64,000 nucleotides of DNA from positions 186,001-250,000 of the forward strand of contig NZ_CP101416.1 of NCBI RefSeq assembly GCF_027942295.1. Reading direction: 5' to 3'. Positions 44,813-53,967 of the stretch are shown in pieces (positions within the stretch are counted from its first letter, which is position 1; every line of letters starts with the position of its first letter). This DNA is from Pseudanabaena sp. Chao 1811 (GTDB lineage Bacteria; Cyanobacteriota; Cyanobacteriia; Pseudanabaenales; Pseudanabaenaceae). Made by a program: the position numbers and the translations under genes. The notes beneath the pieces are model-generated. The model was not told the DNA's origin. It saw only the letters and a program-made list of their open reading frames with translations, and did no database searches.

Positions 44813-46126
44813 ATGGACGCAATATTAAGACAAGGTAGTAAGGGTAATGCTGTAGCTGAGTTACAGCAAATTCTTCAGGTTAAAGGATTTTATACTGGCA
44901 AAATCGATGGTGATTTTGGGGCTGGTACTGCCAACGCGGTTTTAAAATTTCAAAAAGCTAATGGTCTAACGGCTGATGGCATTGTGGGTAATGCTAGCTG
45001 GGCAAAATTGCGAGCATCTAGCCCATTACCAAGTACTCCTCAACCTGCTCCGCCTTCTGCCCAATTATTACCAACTTTATTACCAGGGTCGCAAGGTCAA
45101 GCTGTAGCTCAAGCCCAACAACTTCTCAAGGCAAAGGGCTATTACCAAGGTCGCATTGATGGTGATTTTGGCGTAGGCACAAGGGATGCGATCGCGGCTT
45201 TTCAACGTGCCAATGGTTTAACTGTTGATGGCAAAGTGGGCGCACAAACATGGCAAAAATTACAAGCACCTGCGATCGCTGATGTTACACCTTCGCCATC
45301 TACAACTCCACCAACTGAGGTAGTGATTGTTCGTCCACCAGATATAACACCCTCACCTACACCTGCAACCCCATCTCCATCACCTAATCCTACTCCTACT
45401 CCTCCATCCTCAGTCTTTGTCCCTACGCCGACAGCTTCTCCAGATACCAGCCCTTCACCTGCGATTCCAGCAGCAAGCGCTATTAGTTTAGTTGATGCTG
45501 CTAATAGCTATAGCCGTGGCAAATTACCGAATCAAACCGTGGCTATTAATAATTTGCAAGCGAATATTTCAGGTGAAATATTGCAGCAATTTTTGCAACG
45601 TTGGCAAGTTGCCTCTGGTCAAGCAAATACTGTGGCATCTTTGCAGGAAGCTCTTAGTGGTTATAACAGTAGCCAAATGCTTAATCAAAATCTCGCTTTA
45701 CAGTGGTTACAAAGTCAACTACTACCCCAAACCCTTGATCAGTTTCGCCAAGACTGGTCAAATCTGAACGTTGCTGTAGGCACAGTAGGTACACCATTTA
45801 CCCCATCTCCTCAACCCAGCACCCAGCCCACAAATACACTCCCACTGCTCAATCTAACGGATGCCGTCAAGGTTTATAAGCGTAGTGCTAGTCAAGTAAC
45901 TGCCCTAGAAAATCTCCAAGCTGCTATACCTGATCAAACCTTGCAACAATTTTTCCAACGTTGGTCAACGGCTTCCGAGCAAAGTGCGATCGCCATTTCT
46001 TTGTTAGATGTTTTCCAAGACTACAACAGCCAGCAATTTCCGAGTCAAGTTACTGCCTTGCAATGGCTAGAAAAGGAATTGACCACTGCTCAGTTAGAGA
46101 ATTTCTCACGAGATTGGCAAGCTTAA
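44813..46126 (+). CDS. Double peptidoglycan-binding protein with four C-terminal repeats
   Basis: 437 residues. Two PG_binding_1 domains are at about 4-66 and 88-150 (VAELQQILQVKGFYTGKIDG, FGAGTANAVLKFQKANGL; and a close second copy). A Pro/Thr/Ser linker (155-222) follows, then four related helical repeats of about 40 residues at 226-266, 276-317, 347-385 and 396-436, each ending near RW or DW (QQFLQRWQ, DQFRQDWS, QQFFQRWS, ENFSRDWQ). No signal peptide is visible at the ATG start, so export by a non-classical route, or a missed upstream start, is possible. The C-terminal repeat is not a family I know. A strong terminator follows. Confidence 0.8.
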   Translation: MDAILRQGSKGNAVAELQQILQVKGFYTGKIDGDFGAGTANAVLKFQKANGLTADGIVGNASWAKLRASSPLPSTPQPAPPSAQLLPTLLPGSQGQAVAQAQQLLKAKGYYQGRIDGDFGVGTRDAIAAFQRANGLTVDGKVGAQTWQKLQAPAIADVTPSPSTTPPTEVVIVRPPDITPSPTPATPSPSPNPTPTPPSSVFVPTPTASPDTSPSPAIPAASAISLVDAANSYSRGKLPNQTVAINNLQANISGEILQQFLQRWQVASGQANTVASLQEALSGYNSSQMLNQNLALQWLQSQLLPQTLDQFRQDWSNLNVAVGTVGTPFTPSPQPSTQPTNTLPLLNLTDAVKVYKRSASQVTALENLQAAIPDQTLQQFFQRWSTASEQSAIAISLLDVFQDYNSQQFPSQVTALQWLEKELTTAQLENFSRDWQA

Positions 46127-46157
46127 AAAAGGGGGACGCTAAGCGTCCCCCCTTTTT
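46125..46157. terminator. Bidirectional terminator
   Basis: AAAAAAGGGGGACGCT and AAGCGTCCCCCCTTTTT form a GC-rich stem with A and T runs on either side. It starts on the stop codon of the upstream gene and faces the convergent gene ending at 46168. Confidence 0.9.
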
Positions 46158-46167
46158 GCATTTGTTT

Positions 46168-46746
46168 TTAAAACTTAATTGCCCCTTGCCGACGAACTAA
46201 CCACCCCCCTTGTGTCCATTCCACGACTGTCGATGGCAAACCACTTCCTATTGGCTCAGCAATATCGATCCCATCACCTAAAGTCCATACATTTGGGAAA
46301 TTAGTAGCTATTTCTAGCATTTCGCGTAAGGGGGGCTGATTACTTTTATTGGCACTAGTAGTCAGCATGGCTCCTGTTTGCTGCAAAATTGCGATCGCAA
46401 TTTTACTATCAGGAATTCTGATACCTAAAGTTGTAAAGCCTTGATTTAACTTTGCGCCGCGATCGCTAGCAGGCAAAACCAAAGTTACGGCTCCCGCAAA
46501 ATATTTCTCAGCAGTTTGTTCCCAAATTTCTAAAGCGGGATGTCCAATATCAATAAATGGTAAAAACTCCTGCCAACTCGATGCCATCAAGATCAATGGC
46601 TTATCAGGCGATCGCTGCTTGAGAGTAAAAATATCGGTACTGCGATCGGGGCGTACCGCCAAAGCAGGTACAGTATCAGTCGGAAAGCTAACTAACTGCC
46701 CCGATCTCGCACCTGCAATTAAAGCTGCTAAAGATACTAAACCCAT
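46168..46746 (-). CDS. Sua5/YrdC/TsaC-type L-threonylcarbamoyladenylate synthase
   Basis: 192 residues. SFPTDTVPALAVRPDRS, LKQRSPDKPLILMASSW and LTTSANKSNQPPL are the ATP/threonine/bicarbonate-binding motifs of the YrdC fold. The enzyme makes threonylcarbamoyl-AMP for t6A37 in ANN-decoding tRNAs. This is a single-domain TsaC-length protein rather than a long Sua5. The start ATG 46746 gives a short N-terminus. It is followed upstream by the DUF2854 gene on the same strand, 42 bp away. Confidence 0.88.
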   Translation of the reverse strand: MGLVSLAALIAGARSGQLVSFPTDTVPALAVRPDRSTDIFTLKQRSPDKPLILMASSWQEFLPFIDIGHPALEIWEQTAEKYFAGAVTLVLPASDRGAKLNQGFTTLGIRIPDSKIAIAILQQTGAMLTTSANKSNQPPLREMLEIATNFPNVWTLGDGIDIAEPIGSGLPSTVVEWTQGGWLVRRQGAIKF

Positions 46747-46788
46747 TAGTTTTGTTGCATTGTTAATTGGTAATTGTTGATTGAAAAG

Positions 46789-47364
46789 CTAATCAGCTAC
46801 ATTCTGGGAAATCAACCGCAGATCAACTTCTTTATTGGCGAGTTCAGAAACAGTAGCCACAATTCCAGGACCAAAAAATCGCGTTAACTTATCTTGTTTT
46901 TCTTGCCAAACCTCAAAGCCCATTAGAGGAGATTGAAATCGCAAAACTAAACTGTAGGCTCCCTTAGTTTCTTCAGCTTGGGAAATCTCTTCATAAATAC
47001 CAATCAAGAGAGGACGTTCTTCATCGGTAGGTCGCATTCCCAATTTTTCTAAAACTTCATCTAAATGTGCCTTAATCCCATAGCGATAGCGAGTAACATC
47101 CTTGCGTAACTGCTTTTGGGTTGATGTTTCTTGCAACTTACGGACAGCCAAAACATCCTCAGATTCAGGCACAATCACGGGTATGGGGGCTACCTCCGAT
47201 GATTTAAAAGCAAATCCTCCCAAGAGAATCGGAAAACCATAGAAAAATCCAATCAGATTTAAGGTTGAATTTCCCTTAGAGTAAGCCCAAAAACCAACTA
47301 CAAACAGGATTCCGCCAACAAATAAGCCAATTGAAGCGAGGGATATTTTATTAAGCTTAAGCAT
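46789..47364 (-). CDS. DUF2854 membrane protein
   Basis: 191 residues from ATG 47364. Two N-terminal membrane segments (LASIGLFVGGILFVVGFWAY and LIGFFYGFPILLGGFAFK) are followed by a soluble domain (KQLRKDVTRYRYGIKAHLDEVLEKLGMRP). This fits DUF2854, a family shared by cyanobacteria and chloroplasts of unknown function. It probably lies upstream of the tsaC-like gene in one transcript. Confidence 0.78.
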   Translation of the reverse strand: MLKLNKISLASIGLFVGGILFVVGFWAYSKGNSTLNLIGFFYGFPILLGGFAFKSSEVAPIPVIVPESEDVLAVRKLQETSTQKQLRKDVTRYRYGIKAHLDEVLEKLGMRPTDEERPLLIGIYEEISQAEETKGAYSLVLRFQSPLMGFEVWQEKQDKLTRFFGPGIVATVSELANKEVDLRLISQNVAD

Positions 47365-47531
47365 AATCAAAAATTAATAATACTTAATAAATGTATCTGA
47401 GTTTTTGCAAAATATAGTGATCCCTAGGGAATAGGTAATGAATATTGGTGGTTGGTACTATCAGCGATCGCTATCTGATATCTATGTGTTTCGAGTCAAT
47501 ATTAAGTAGTTGAGTGCAATTAAATATAAAA

Positions 47532-47578
47532 AAGCAAAGCCTGTAGCGCAAGCTGCGCTTGCGCTACAGGCTTTGCTT
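47532..47578. repeat. Perfect 22-bp hairpin with 3-nt loop
   Basis: The arms 47532-47553 and 47557-47578 are exact complements around TGC, with AAGCAAAGCC at the outer end. It is too far from the nearest stop codon to be a simple terminator. Confidence 0.85.
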
Positions 47579-47825
47579 CTGGTTGTTAATTATGCCAAGC
47601 TACTTAGCAACTTGTGTAAAAGTAAAACTTTGGAGAATGTCGCGAAGCGATGTAATCCTAGAGGGTTTGGAGAAGAACACTTTTCCACAAACAAAAAATC
47701 TACAAATAATTGAGGACTGCGATAAATTTATTTGATAATCACTAAAATTCTTTCAAAAGTAAACAGAGCATCGCTAGACTATAAATATATAAGTAGGAAT
47801 TACAACACTAGTCAGACAACTTTTA

Positions 47826-47910
47826 AGTATTAGGGATGTGCAGTAAAATAAAGAACCGTTTTTTGTAATGTGGCTTTGTCACACCACAGAAATTCTGACT
47901 CTTTATAAAA
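47826..47910. repeat. Degenerate inverted relative of the 32296 palindrome
   Basis: Shares TTAGGGA, TGCAG and AAAATAA, then AACCGTTTTTTGT, with the complement of the 32296-32380 region. The hairpin arms have decayed. Confidence 0.55.
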
Positions 47911-47943
47911 ATCGCAGAAGCCTTATGAACTAACTTTTAGAAG

Positions 47944-47973
47944 TTGTTTGCATGATTCTTAAGTAGCTACAAT
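47944..47973 (+). promoter_or_regulatory. Possible sigma-70-type promoter of sigA
   Basis: TTGTTT and TACAAT with an 18-bp spacer, about 90 bp before the start codon. A second TACAAT-containing copy (AGCTACAATCA) occurs 29 bp downstream. Confidence 0.35.
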
Positions 47974-48063
47974 CACCATTTTTGTGTTTGTCAAGCTACA
48001 ATCATCTAGGTGTAAATCCCCGTAGACACAAGTTTTAGACAGTACGGATCTGAGGAATCTGGC

Positions 48064-49254
48064 ATGAGCAAAGCAGCCATCGACCTACCTATTGACATCA
48101 AGTTGCCTATTGGCAAGCTTGGCGCAAATCTTGAAGAAATTGAAGAAGACCTTGAAGACTTAGATGATGATATCGATCTTGATAAGGACGACTTAATTGA
48201 TGACTCAGACGAAGACCCTGATCTTGATGACGATCCCGACAAAGCTGGCAAATTAAAGGGGGCTAAGGGGAAAAGAGCCAGTCAAACCAAGAAAAAGCAC
48301 TTTACCGAAGACTCTATCCGTCTCTATTTGCAAGAAATCGGTCGAATTCGTTTGCTTAGAGCCGATGAAGAGATCGAGCTAGCGCGTAAAATTGCCGATT
48401 TGCTGGAACTAGAGCTAAAGCGTGAAGAAATAGCTACCGAAATCGATTGCCATCCCGATGATGTCAGAGAGCCTGATTGGGCTGTCAAGATGGGTATGCC
48501 CCTTGGCGAATTTCGCAAGCGTCTCCACTCTGGTCGCCGTGCCAAAGACAAAATGGTGCAGTCGAACCTACGTCTAGTCGTATCGATCGCCAAAAAATAT
48601 ATGAATCGTGGCTTGTCCTTCCAAGACTTGATCCAAGAGGGCAGTTTAGGTTTGATCCGTGCCGCCGAGAAGTTTGACCATGAAAAGGGTTATAAATTCT
48701 CAACCTATGCGACATGGTGGATTCGTCAGGCAATCACCCGTGCGATCGCCGATCAATCCCGTACAATTCGTCTTCCTGTCCACCTTTACGAAACTATTTC
48801 GCGAATTAAGAAAACTACCAAGTTACTTTCTCAAGAAATGGGACGTAAGCCTACCGAGGAAGAAATTGCCACGCGGATGGAGATGACAATCGAAAAGCTC
48901 CGCTTTATCGCCAAATCTGCCCAGTTGCCGATCTCTCTCGAAACCCCCATCGGTAAGGAAGAAGACTCTCGTCTCGGTGACTTCATTGAGTCCGAAGGTG
49001 AAACCCCTGACGATCAAGTTGCTAAGAGCCTTTTACGTGAAGATCTTGAAAGCGTTTTAGGAACTCTCAGCCCTAGAGAACGGGACGTACTGCGACTGCG
49101 CTACGGCTTAGACGATGGACGAATGAAGACCCTCGAAGAAATTGGACAAATCTTTAACGTTACCCGCGAACGTATCCGTCAAATCGAAGCTAAGGCTCTC
49201 CGTAAGTTGCGCCATCCCAACCGTAATAGTGTTTTAAAAGAATACATTCGTTAA
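48064..49254 (+). CDS. sigA: Principal RNA polymerase sigma factor (group 1)
   Basis: 396 residues. An acidic N-terminal stretch (about 20-65, runs of Asp and Glu) precedes region 1.2 ([14 protein letters not shown]), region 2 ([36 protein letters not shown]), region 3 ([13 protein letters not shown]) and region 4 ([36 protein letters not shown]). This is the full RpoD/SigA set that recognises housekeeping -35/-10 promoters. The start is ATG 48064. It is separated by a long intergenic region from its upstream neighbour and has its own promoter. Confidence 0.96.
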   Translation: MSKAAIDLPIDIKLPIGKLGANLEEIEEDLEDLDDDIDLDKDDLIDDSDEDPDLDDDPDKAGKLKGAKGKRASQTKKKHFTEDSIRLYLQEIGRIRLLRADEEIELARKIADLLELELKREEIATEIDCHPDDVREPDWAVKMGMPLGEFRKRLHSGRRAKDKMVQSNLRLVVSIAKKYMNRGLSFQDLIQEGSLGLIRAAEKFDHEKGYKFSTYATWWIRQAITRAIADQSRTIRLPVHLYETISRIKKTTKLLSQEMGRKPTEEEIATRMEMTIEKLRFIAKSAQLPISLETPIGKEEDSRLGDFIESEGETPDDQVAKSLLREDLESVLGTLSPRERDVLRLRYGLDDGRMKTLEEIGQIFNVTRERIRQIEAKALRKLRHPNRNSVLKEYIR

Positions 49255-49278
49255 TTCGTTCGCTGTTGAGTATCTGCT

Positions 49279-49755
49279 ATGACTCAAGCCTTACCCAAAC
49301 CTTCTAAAACCTCTCTCTACGATCACGATCTTCATCTTTGGTTAGAAGAGGCGATCGCCCAGTTAAAAGCTGGTGATTTTCAAAGCCTTGATATTGAAAA
49401 TTTAGTGGAGGAGTTAGAAGGTTTGGCTGGTAGGGATAGACGAGAGATAAAGCAAAGATTGACTACGCTAATTGAGCATTTGCTGAAGCGTTGCTATGTC
49501 AAAAGTGAGTATGACTATGCAGGGTGGGTAGAAACCATTGACAGAACACGCAATGCGCTTAGAGATATTCTCAAGCAGTCACCGAGTTTAAAAAATTATG
49601 CTAGTAGTCCTGAGTTATTTCAGGATGCTTTTGATGATGCTTTACGCATAGTTAGAAGAAATATAGGTTATAAGTCTGTAAATTTTCCTGATACATGGGA
49701 ATTTAGTCGAGATATCGACTCATTGTTAACTATTGATTTCTGGGAAAATAGTTGA
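49279..49755 (+). CDS. DUF29 family protein
   Basis: 158 residues. LYDHDLHLWLEEAIAQLKAGDFQSLDIENLVEELEGLAGRDRREI is the DUF29 opening, and LIEHLLKRCY and NIGYKSVNFPDTWEF complete the pattern. Function unknown; the family is abundant in cyanobacteria. It lies 24 bases after sigA on the same strand and may share its transcript. Confidence 0.88.
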   Translation: MTQALPKPSKTSLYDHDLHLWLEEAIAQLKAGDFQSLDIENLVEELEGLAGRDRREIKQRLTTLIEHLLKRCYVKSEYDYAGWVETIDRTRNALRDILKQSPSLKNYASSPELFQDAFDDALRIVRRNIGYKSVNFPDTWEFSRDIDSLLTIDFWENS

Positions 49756-49843
49756 ATAAGGATCTCAAGAAAAATTGGAGCTGAGCATTGCTCAAGGCAC
49801 TCGACATTTTTAAAAGCGATCACTTTGAATAATTCAGATTTAA

Positions 49844-50944
49844 TTAACTAGGCAGGCAAAAACGAAAGATACTACCTTCATTAAGTTGACTTGCTACTTC
49901 AATCTCGCCGCCCTGTAATTCTACTAAGCATTTAGTAATCGCTAAACCAATACCAGTCCCTCCTGAACGTCGCGATCGCGCCTTATCGGCTCTCCAAAAA
50001 CGGGCAAATACATGGGGCAAATCTTCGGACGCAATACCAATACCTGTGTCTTGGACTTCAATCCAAACTCGATGATCGCGGTCATAGGTACGCACAATAA
50101 TTTTGCCAACTTCAGTATATTGGATGGCATTTCCAATTAAATTAACTAAAACTTGTTCTAAACAATCGCGATCGCCAATTACACTAACCGCCTTAGAGTT
50201 ATATTCTAAAAACAGTTCTATATCCTCAACTAACTGCTCGGCAAACCTTTCCACCAACATTGACAAAATTGGCTTAAGGGCGATCGCTTCTAGCTTTACA
50301 GCAATAGTTCCCGCCTGCGCCTTTGATAGCTCTTGCAGATTATTCACCAATCTTTCCAAACGCCGATTTTCTTGAATTAGACTTTGAAATAGTTCGGGTG
50401 AAGGTTCAGATTTTCCATCTAGCAAACGCTCAAGATATCCTCTCGTCACAGTTAGCGGCGTTCGCAACTCATGGGTCATATCACTAATCAACTCACTCCG
50501 CTTCTGTTCTGAGTCCTCCAAACTCCGCGCCATCAGATTAAAGCTTTGACTCACATAATCGAGTTCAGGAATATCATTACTAGGTATGCGTACTTTGAAA
50601 TTTCCTTCCCGAAACTCCTGCATCACTGTCGTAATTTTTTGTAAAGGATGACGAATGCGCCGCGCCACTAGATAACTCAAACCAAATGCTCCGATCGCCC
50701 CTAAAGCGATCGAAATCGTCATACTTTTTCCCCAAGAATGATGAAACTCTTGCGTAATTAGCTTCTGCTCGGTCTGCGAATCAATATCTAGCAAACCCTT
50801 ATTTTGCATTTCCTGAACTTTGCGATCGAACAACAATGGATTAATTGAAACCCCACTCAAAGCAACAATCACCATACTTAGCACAACCACTAATAAATGG
50901 GAAACTAATAGCCTTGTTCGTAAACTCGGTTTAGCCATCATCAT
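49844..50944 (-). CDS. Membrane sensor histidine kinase
   Basis: 366 residues from the ATG at 50944 (three consecutive ATG codons, 50944-50936). Two membrane spans (LLVSHLLVVVLSMVIVALSG and ISIALGAIGAFGLSYLVA) flank a short periplasmic loop, then HAMP (RRIRHPLQKITTVMQEF), HisKA with DMTHELRTPLTVTRGYLE, and HATPase motifs NLIGNAIQYT, DTGIGIASEDL and GGTGIGLAITK. The start overlaps the stop of the response-regulator gene upstream, so the pair is translationally coupled and forms one two-component system. Confidence 0.93.
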   Translation of the reverse strand: MMMAKPSLRTRLLVSHLLVVVLSMVIVALSGVSINPLLFDRKVQEMQNKGLLDIDSQTEQKLITQEFHHSWGKSMTISIALGAIGAFGLSYLVARRIRHPLQKITTVMQEFREGNFKVRIPSNDIPELDYVSQSFNLMARSLEDSEQKRSELISDMTHELRTPLTVTRGYLERLLDGKSEPSPELFQSLIQENRRLERLVNNLQELSKAQAGTIAVKLEAIALKPILSMLVERFAEQLVEDIELFLEYNSKAVSVIGDRDCLEQVLVNLIGNAIQYTEVGKIIVRTYDRDHRVWIEVQDTGIGIASEDLPHVFARFWRADKARSRRSGGTGIGLAITKCLVELQGGEIEVASQLNEGSIFRFCLPS

Positions 50945-51635
50945 CCTCAAACTTATAGCCCACACCACTCACAGTCTTGATAAAAGTTGGTTTACTACTA
51001 TCAAACTCCACCTTCTTTCGCAATCTTGCCACATGACTATCGACGACCCGATCTTCACCAAAAAAATCATCACCCCATAGTTTCTCAATCAGTTGGGCGC
51101 GACTCCAAACCCGATTCGGATAACTCAAAAAAGTTGACAATAACTTGAATTCAATTATCGTTAAATCTAGAAGTTCCGAATTTCCCCCATATAAACGAGT
51201 CACAGTTCGCCGATCTAAATCGATCGCAAAATGCTGTGTTCGATAAATTTGAACTGGCTCTAAGTGACGCAAACTACGACGTAAGACCGCGCGCACCCTA
51301 GCTATCAGTTCCCTCGGACTAAAGGGCTTCACCATATAGTCATCTACACCCGTAGATAATCCAATAATGCGATCGATCTCTTCACCTTTAGCCGTCAGCA
51401 TAATAATGTAGGGATCTTTAATAGATTTATTTTGTCTGATACGCGAACAAATCTCTAAACCATCAAACCCCGGCAACATTCGATCTAACACAATCAGATC
51501 AGGCTGTGTCTTCTGCACTAAGTCTAATGCCACTATCCCGTTATCAACTGATTGACAAGTAAAGTTTTCCTCTTCTAAGGTCTGCTGAATGAGATGCCGA
51601 ATCTCTGAGTCATCCTCAACGATTAAAATCTTCAT
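50931..51635 (-). CDS. OmpR-family response regulator
   Basis: 234 residues. The receiver domain has MKILIVEDDSEI, the phospho-acceptor in DLIVLDRMLPGFDG and Lys in YMVKPFSPRELIARV. The C-terminal winged helix ends with VDSHVARLRKKVE and TVSGVGYKFEDD. It is partner to the histidine kinase at 49844. Its promoter is divergent from the lipase gene at 51846, which makes that gene a natural candidate target. Regulon unknown. Confidence 0.94.
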   Translation of the reverse strand: MKILIVEDDSEIRHLIQQTLEEENFTCQSVDNGIVALDLVQKTQPDLIVLDRMLPGFDGLEICSRIRQNKSIKDPYIIMLTAKGEEIDRIIGLSTGVDDYMVKPFSPRELIARVRAVLRRSLRHLEPVQIYRTQHFAIDLDRRTVTRLYGGNSELLDLTIIEFKLLSTFLSYPNRVWSRAQLIEKLWGDDFFGEDRVVDSHVARLRKKVEFDSSKPTFIKTVSGVGYKFEDDDG

Positions 51636-51845
51636 TAATTACTTGTTTAGCAACGCCCCATATTTTACAAGAAACTCACTAACATCAATTCATCTCAAGT
51701 TTTTTATGCCTTGACACAAAAATGACATAACTCTAGCAAACCCTCGACATATCTCTTTTATAGATTAGTTACATCGAAAAGCAAAGGCAAGGCAACCCCG
51801 AACCTCAAGCCAATCAAAGACTAATTAATTCAAGGAGATAAAGAC

Positions 51846-53297
51846 ATGAGCATATTTAGCAAAGTGTTTAAGGTGGTTTCTGATGCAGTTTCCCAAAAAG
51901 TCGACACAGCTATTAGCATCATCAAACTACCACTTGATGTGATCAGTATCCGCGAACCTCAGGATGCAGCGCGTCTAATAATAGATGCAGCAAACAGATA
52001 CACACAGACCGTTATTACTCCCTACAAAATTATTGCGGACACAATTAATATTGTGAAACCCATGGAAACTAACTCAATTTCTTCTTGGGAAAATCGCGAG
52101 ATAAAAAAAGATGCCAAGACTTACATCGTAATTCATGGATTCCAGAGTGGTGCTAATGAACAGTGGGTAAAAGATATTGAGTCAGGGCTAGCAAAGAAAG
52201 ACCCCTCGGCAAACATCCTTGCCCTTGACTGGCTCAATGGTGGCAATTTCATGAAGAAGTTGGTTAATAAGGAATATACCAATGCCGCAGACATGACCGC
52301 CGAAGCAGGAAAGTATCTTGCCCAGTATCTTAAAGACAAAGGGCTTGATCCTAGCAATATCACTTTAATTGGACATAGCTTGGGCGCTCATGTCGCAGGT
52401 ATTGCTGGAAAAGAATATCAGAATTTGACGAAAACCAAGTTAGGCGAAATTCTTGCCCTTGATCCCGCAGGTGTTGAGAATGGCACCAATTTGATGTGGG
52501 ATGGACTCAGAAACTCTTCGGCAAATCGCGTTGTCTCCCTACACACAAGCCGCATTTTTGGGACTCAGATCGAAAAATCATCAGATCCTCGTAATGCTAG
52601 ATTGGCAGACCTAGATATTCATATCAATCCGTATGATCGTTATCAACCCAATTCAAAAAGCCCTATTGATAATCACAGCTATCCTCAAGAATTATTGGTC
52701 AAACTTCTCAATGGCGAAAGCTTCAAACAGGCTGATGGTTCAATCTTTAATTTAGATTCTCTCAAAAATTGGAAAGGCAATAAAGAGATTATGACCAAAA
52801 GCTCTACCCCTGATTTTTTACTTTCCAATGCACCAGACAGACTTATATCACAGTCCGAGAATTCTCCAACCGAACTTTATGCAATTCAGCCAAACTTCGC
52901 TCAAGAGTTTAATTGGATAGGGCAAGGCGGCATAAACGATGCTGAACCCGTAGAACATTCCAATTTCTATACCAATGCAGCTAACTCTTTGCAATCTGAA
53001 ATGAATAGCTTTCTGGGGGGACAAGGTAATGCGCATCTTCTTGTTTCTGAGAAAAGGGTAGATTACTTTCAAAATTCCAGTGTCTTTAACAACAGTTCAC
53101 CTTTCGATACCTCTTATCAAAGTAGCAATAATGCTCTTGATGTGAATACTTCTAACAGTTCTTTTAGTATGGGTAGTCTGACTCAAGTAAGTCCAATGAC
53201 AATGAATGCAAATATATTGATCAATGACCAAGTTATAAGTGATGTATTTAGTACACAATCCAATCCTGAATTCATAAACTTCACTAAATCTTTATAA
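51846..53297 (+). CDS. Animal-type lipase family protein (pancreatic-lipase fold)
   Basis: 483 residues from ATG 51846 with GGAG nine bases before it. The alpha/beta-hydrolase core is at about 88-290: TYIVIHGFQSGANEQW, NILALDWLNGG, then LIGHSLGAHVAG (Ser178), EILALDPAGV (Asp206) and a downstream His candidate at 277 (DNHSYPQ). This layout matches PF00151, the vertebrate pancreatic/lipoprotein lipase family, which is sparse in bacteria. There is no signal peptide; the first 75 residues are amphipathic and the last 150 are low-complexity. A lipid-hydrolase activity is likely, but the substrate is unknown. Divergent from a two-component system. Confidence 0.82.
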   Translation: MSIFSKVFKVVSDAVSQKVDTAISIIKLPLDVISIREPQDAARLIIDAANRYTQTVITPYKIIADTINIVKPMETNSISSWENREIKKDAKTYIVIHGFQSGANEQWVKDIESGLAKKDPSANILALDWLNGGNFMKKLVNKEYTNAADMTAEAGKYLAQYLKDKGLDPSNITLIGHSLGAHVAGIAGKEYQNLTKTKLGEILALDPAGVENGTNLMWDGLRNSSANRVVSLHTSRIFGTQIEKSSDPRNARLADLDIHINPYDRYQPNSKSPIDNHSYPQELLVKLLNGESFKQADGSIFNLDSLKNWKGNKEIMTKSSTPDFLLSNAPDRLISQSENSPTELYAIQPNFAQEFNWIGQGGINDAEPVEHSNFYTNAANSLQSEMNSFLGGQGNAHLLVSEKRVDYFQNSSVFNNSSPFDTSYQSSNNALDVNTSNSSFSMGSLTQVSPMTMNANILINDQVISDVFSTQSNPEFINFTKSL

Positions 53298-53344
53298 ACA
53301 GCTACGCAAGGGTAGGTGGCACAAAGTGTCTTCTACCCTTACTT

Positions 53345-53491
53345 AATGCGAGGTCGGAATAATTTGAAATGGGCTTTGAGAGAGAGTTTGATACGCAAAC
53401 CCTCTCTCAAAGCCCAAAAGTAAAAGCCTTGCTACGCAAGGCTTTTACTTTTGGGCTTTTAAAATTTGCCAGCTTAATCCGAACTGACGTT
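53345..53491. mobile_element. MITE copy 1, 147 bp, two internal hairpins
   Basis: Inverted copy of 57375-57521 at high identity. The ends are imperfect inverted repeats (AATGCGAGGTCGGAAT against its far end). The interior has two tight hairpins: one with AAGCCCAAAAGTAAAAGCC arms around TTGCTACGCAA, one with GGGCTTTGAGAGAG arms. It is flanked by ACTT on both sides, a probable target duplication. No coding capacity. Confidence 0.85.
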
Positions 53492-53705
53492 ACTTAGACG
53501 TTACTTATTAGTATGTATCTGATGTTACGGTAAGGTTGATATTTCCCCTGTGCTCACTTTAATTGAATGGTTTCCCGATCGTTTAGGTATAGGAACAAGG
53601 ATGGCGATCATGGGAGTTCTTTTTGGTGGTGCAATTACCTCCAAGTAATGGCAGTAGCTCTCAAATGTTACCTTAGTAATTGTTAGCAAATGGCTAAACA
53701 CAGGT

Positions 53706-53714
53706 GTTATAATT
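53706..53714 (+). promoter_or_regulatory. Possible extended -10 of the rpmH promoter
   Basis: TGTTATAAT, 55 bases before the rpmH start; no strong -35 is seen, as is common with extended -10 promoters. Confidence 0.4.
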
Positions 53715-53768
53715 AAAAGCCTGTGAAAAAATTGACATCCTTTGAAACTAAATAAGTAAGTAACGGTT

Positions 53769-53909
53769 ATGACAAAACGTACTCTACGCGGTAGTGTCCG
53801 CAAAAAGAAACGCACCTCTGGATTTCGCGCCAGAATGGAATCCCCCACAGGTCGCCGTGTCATCAAAGCTCGCCGCAGTAGAGGCAGAGTTCGCTTGACA
53901 ACCGTATAA
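53769..53909 (+). CDS. rpmH: 50S ribosomal protein L34
   Basis: 46 residues, [20 protein letters not shown] onward, ending RGRVRLTTV. Basic and Arg-rich with the [17 protein letters not shown] core of L34. It heads the rpmH-rnpA-yidC cluster that is conserved across bacteria. Confidence 0.97.
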   Translation: MTKRTLRGSVRKKKRTSGFRARMESPTGRRVIKARRSRGRVRLTTV

Positions 53910-53967
53910 TTATTCAGATTTAATTCGCAAACCTATTCGTACTTAACTTGTACTTGTTAATTTTCTA

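Larger units (their letters stand above)
47365..48063. other. Long intergenic region upstream of sigA
   Basis: 699 bp. It contains a 22-bp-stem hairpin at 47532-47578 and a degenerate palindrome at about 47826-47910 related to 32296-32356. A possible sigma-70-type promoter is TTGTTT at 47944 with TACAAT at 47968 (18-bp spacing). Otherwise it holds no convincing gene; a short reading frame across the hairpin is not credible. Confidence 0.5.
53298..53768. other. lipase-rpmH intergenic region
   Basis: 471 bp. The first half is the MITE at 53345-53491. In the second half, a TGTTATAAT (extended -10) at 53706-53714 could be the rpmH promoter. No gene or RNA seen otherwise. Confidence 0.5.

Noticed and set aside
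47510-47713. Reading frame of 67 codons upstream of sigA
   Set aside because: It runs straight through the 22-bp perfect hairpin; its residues are hairpin-derived and no start signal or homology pattern is seen.
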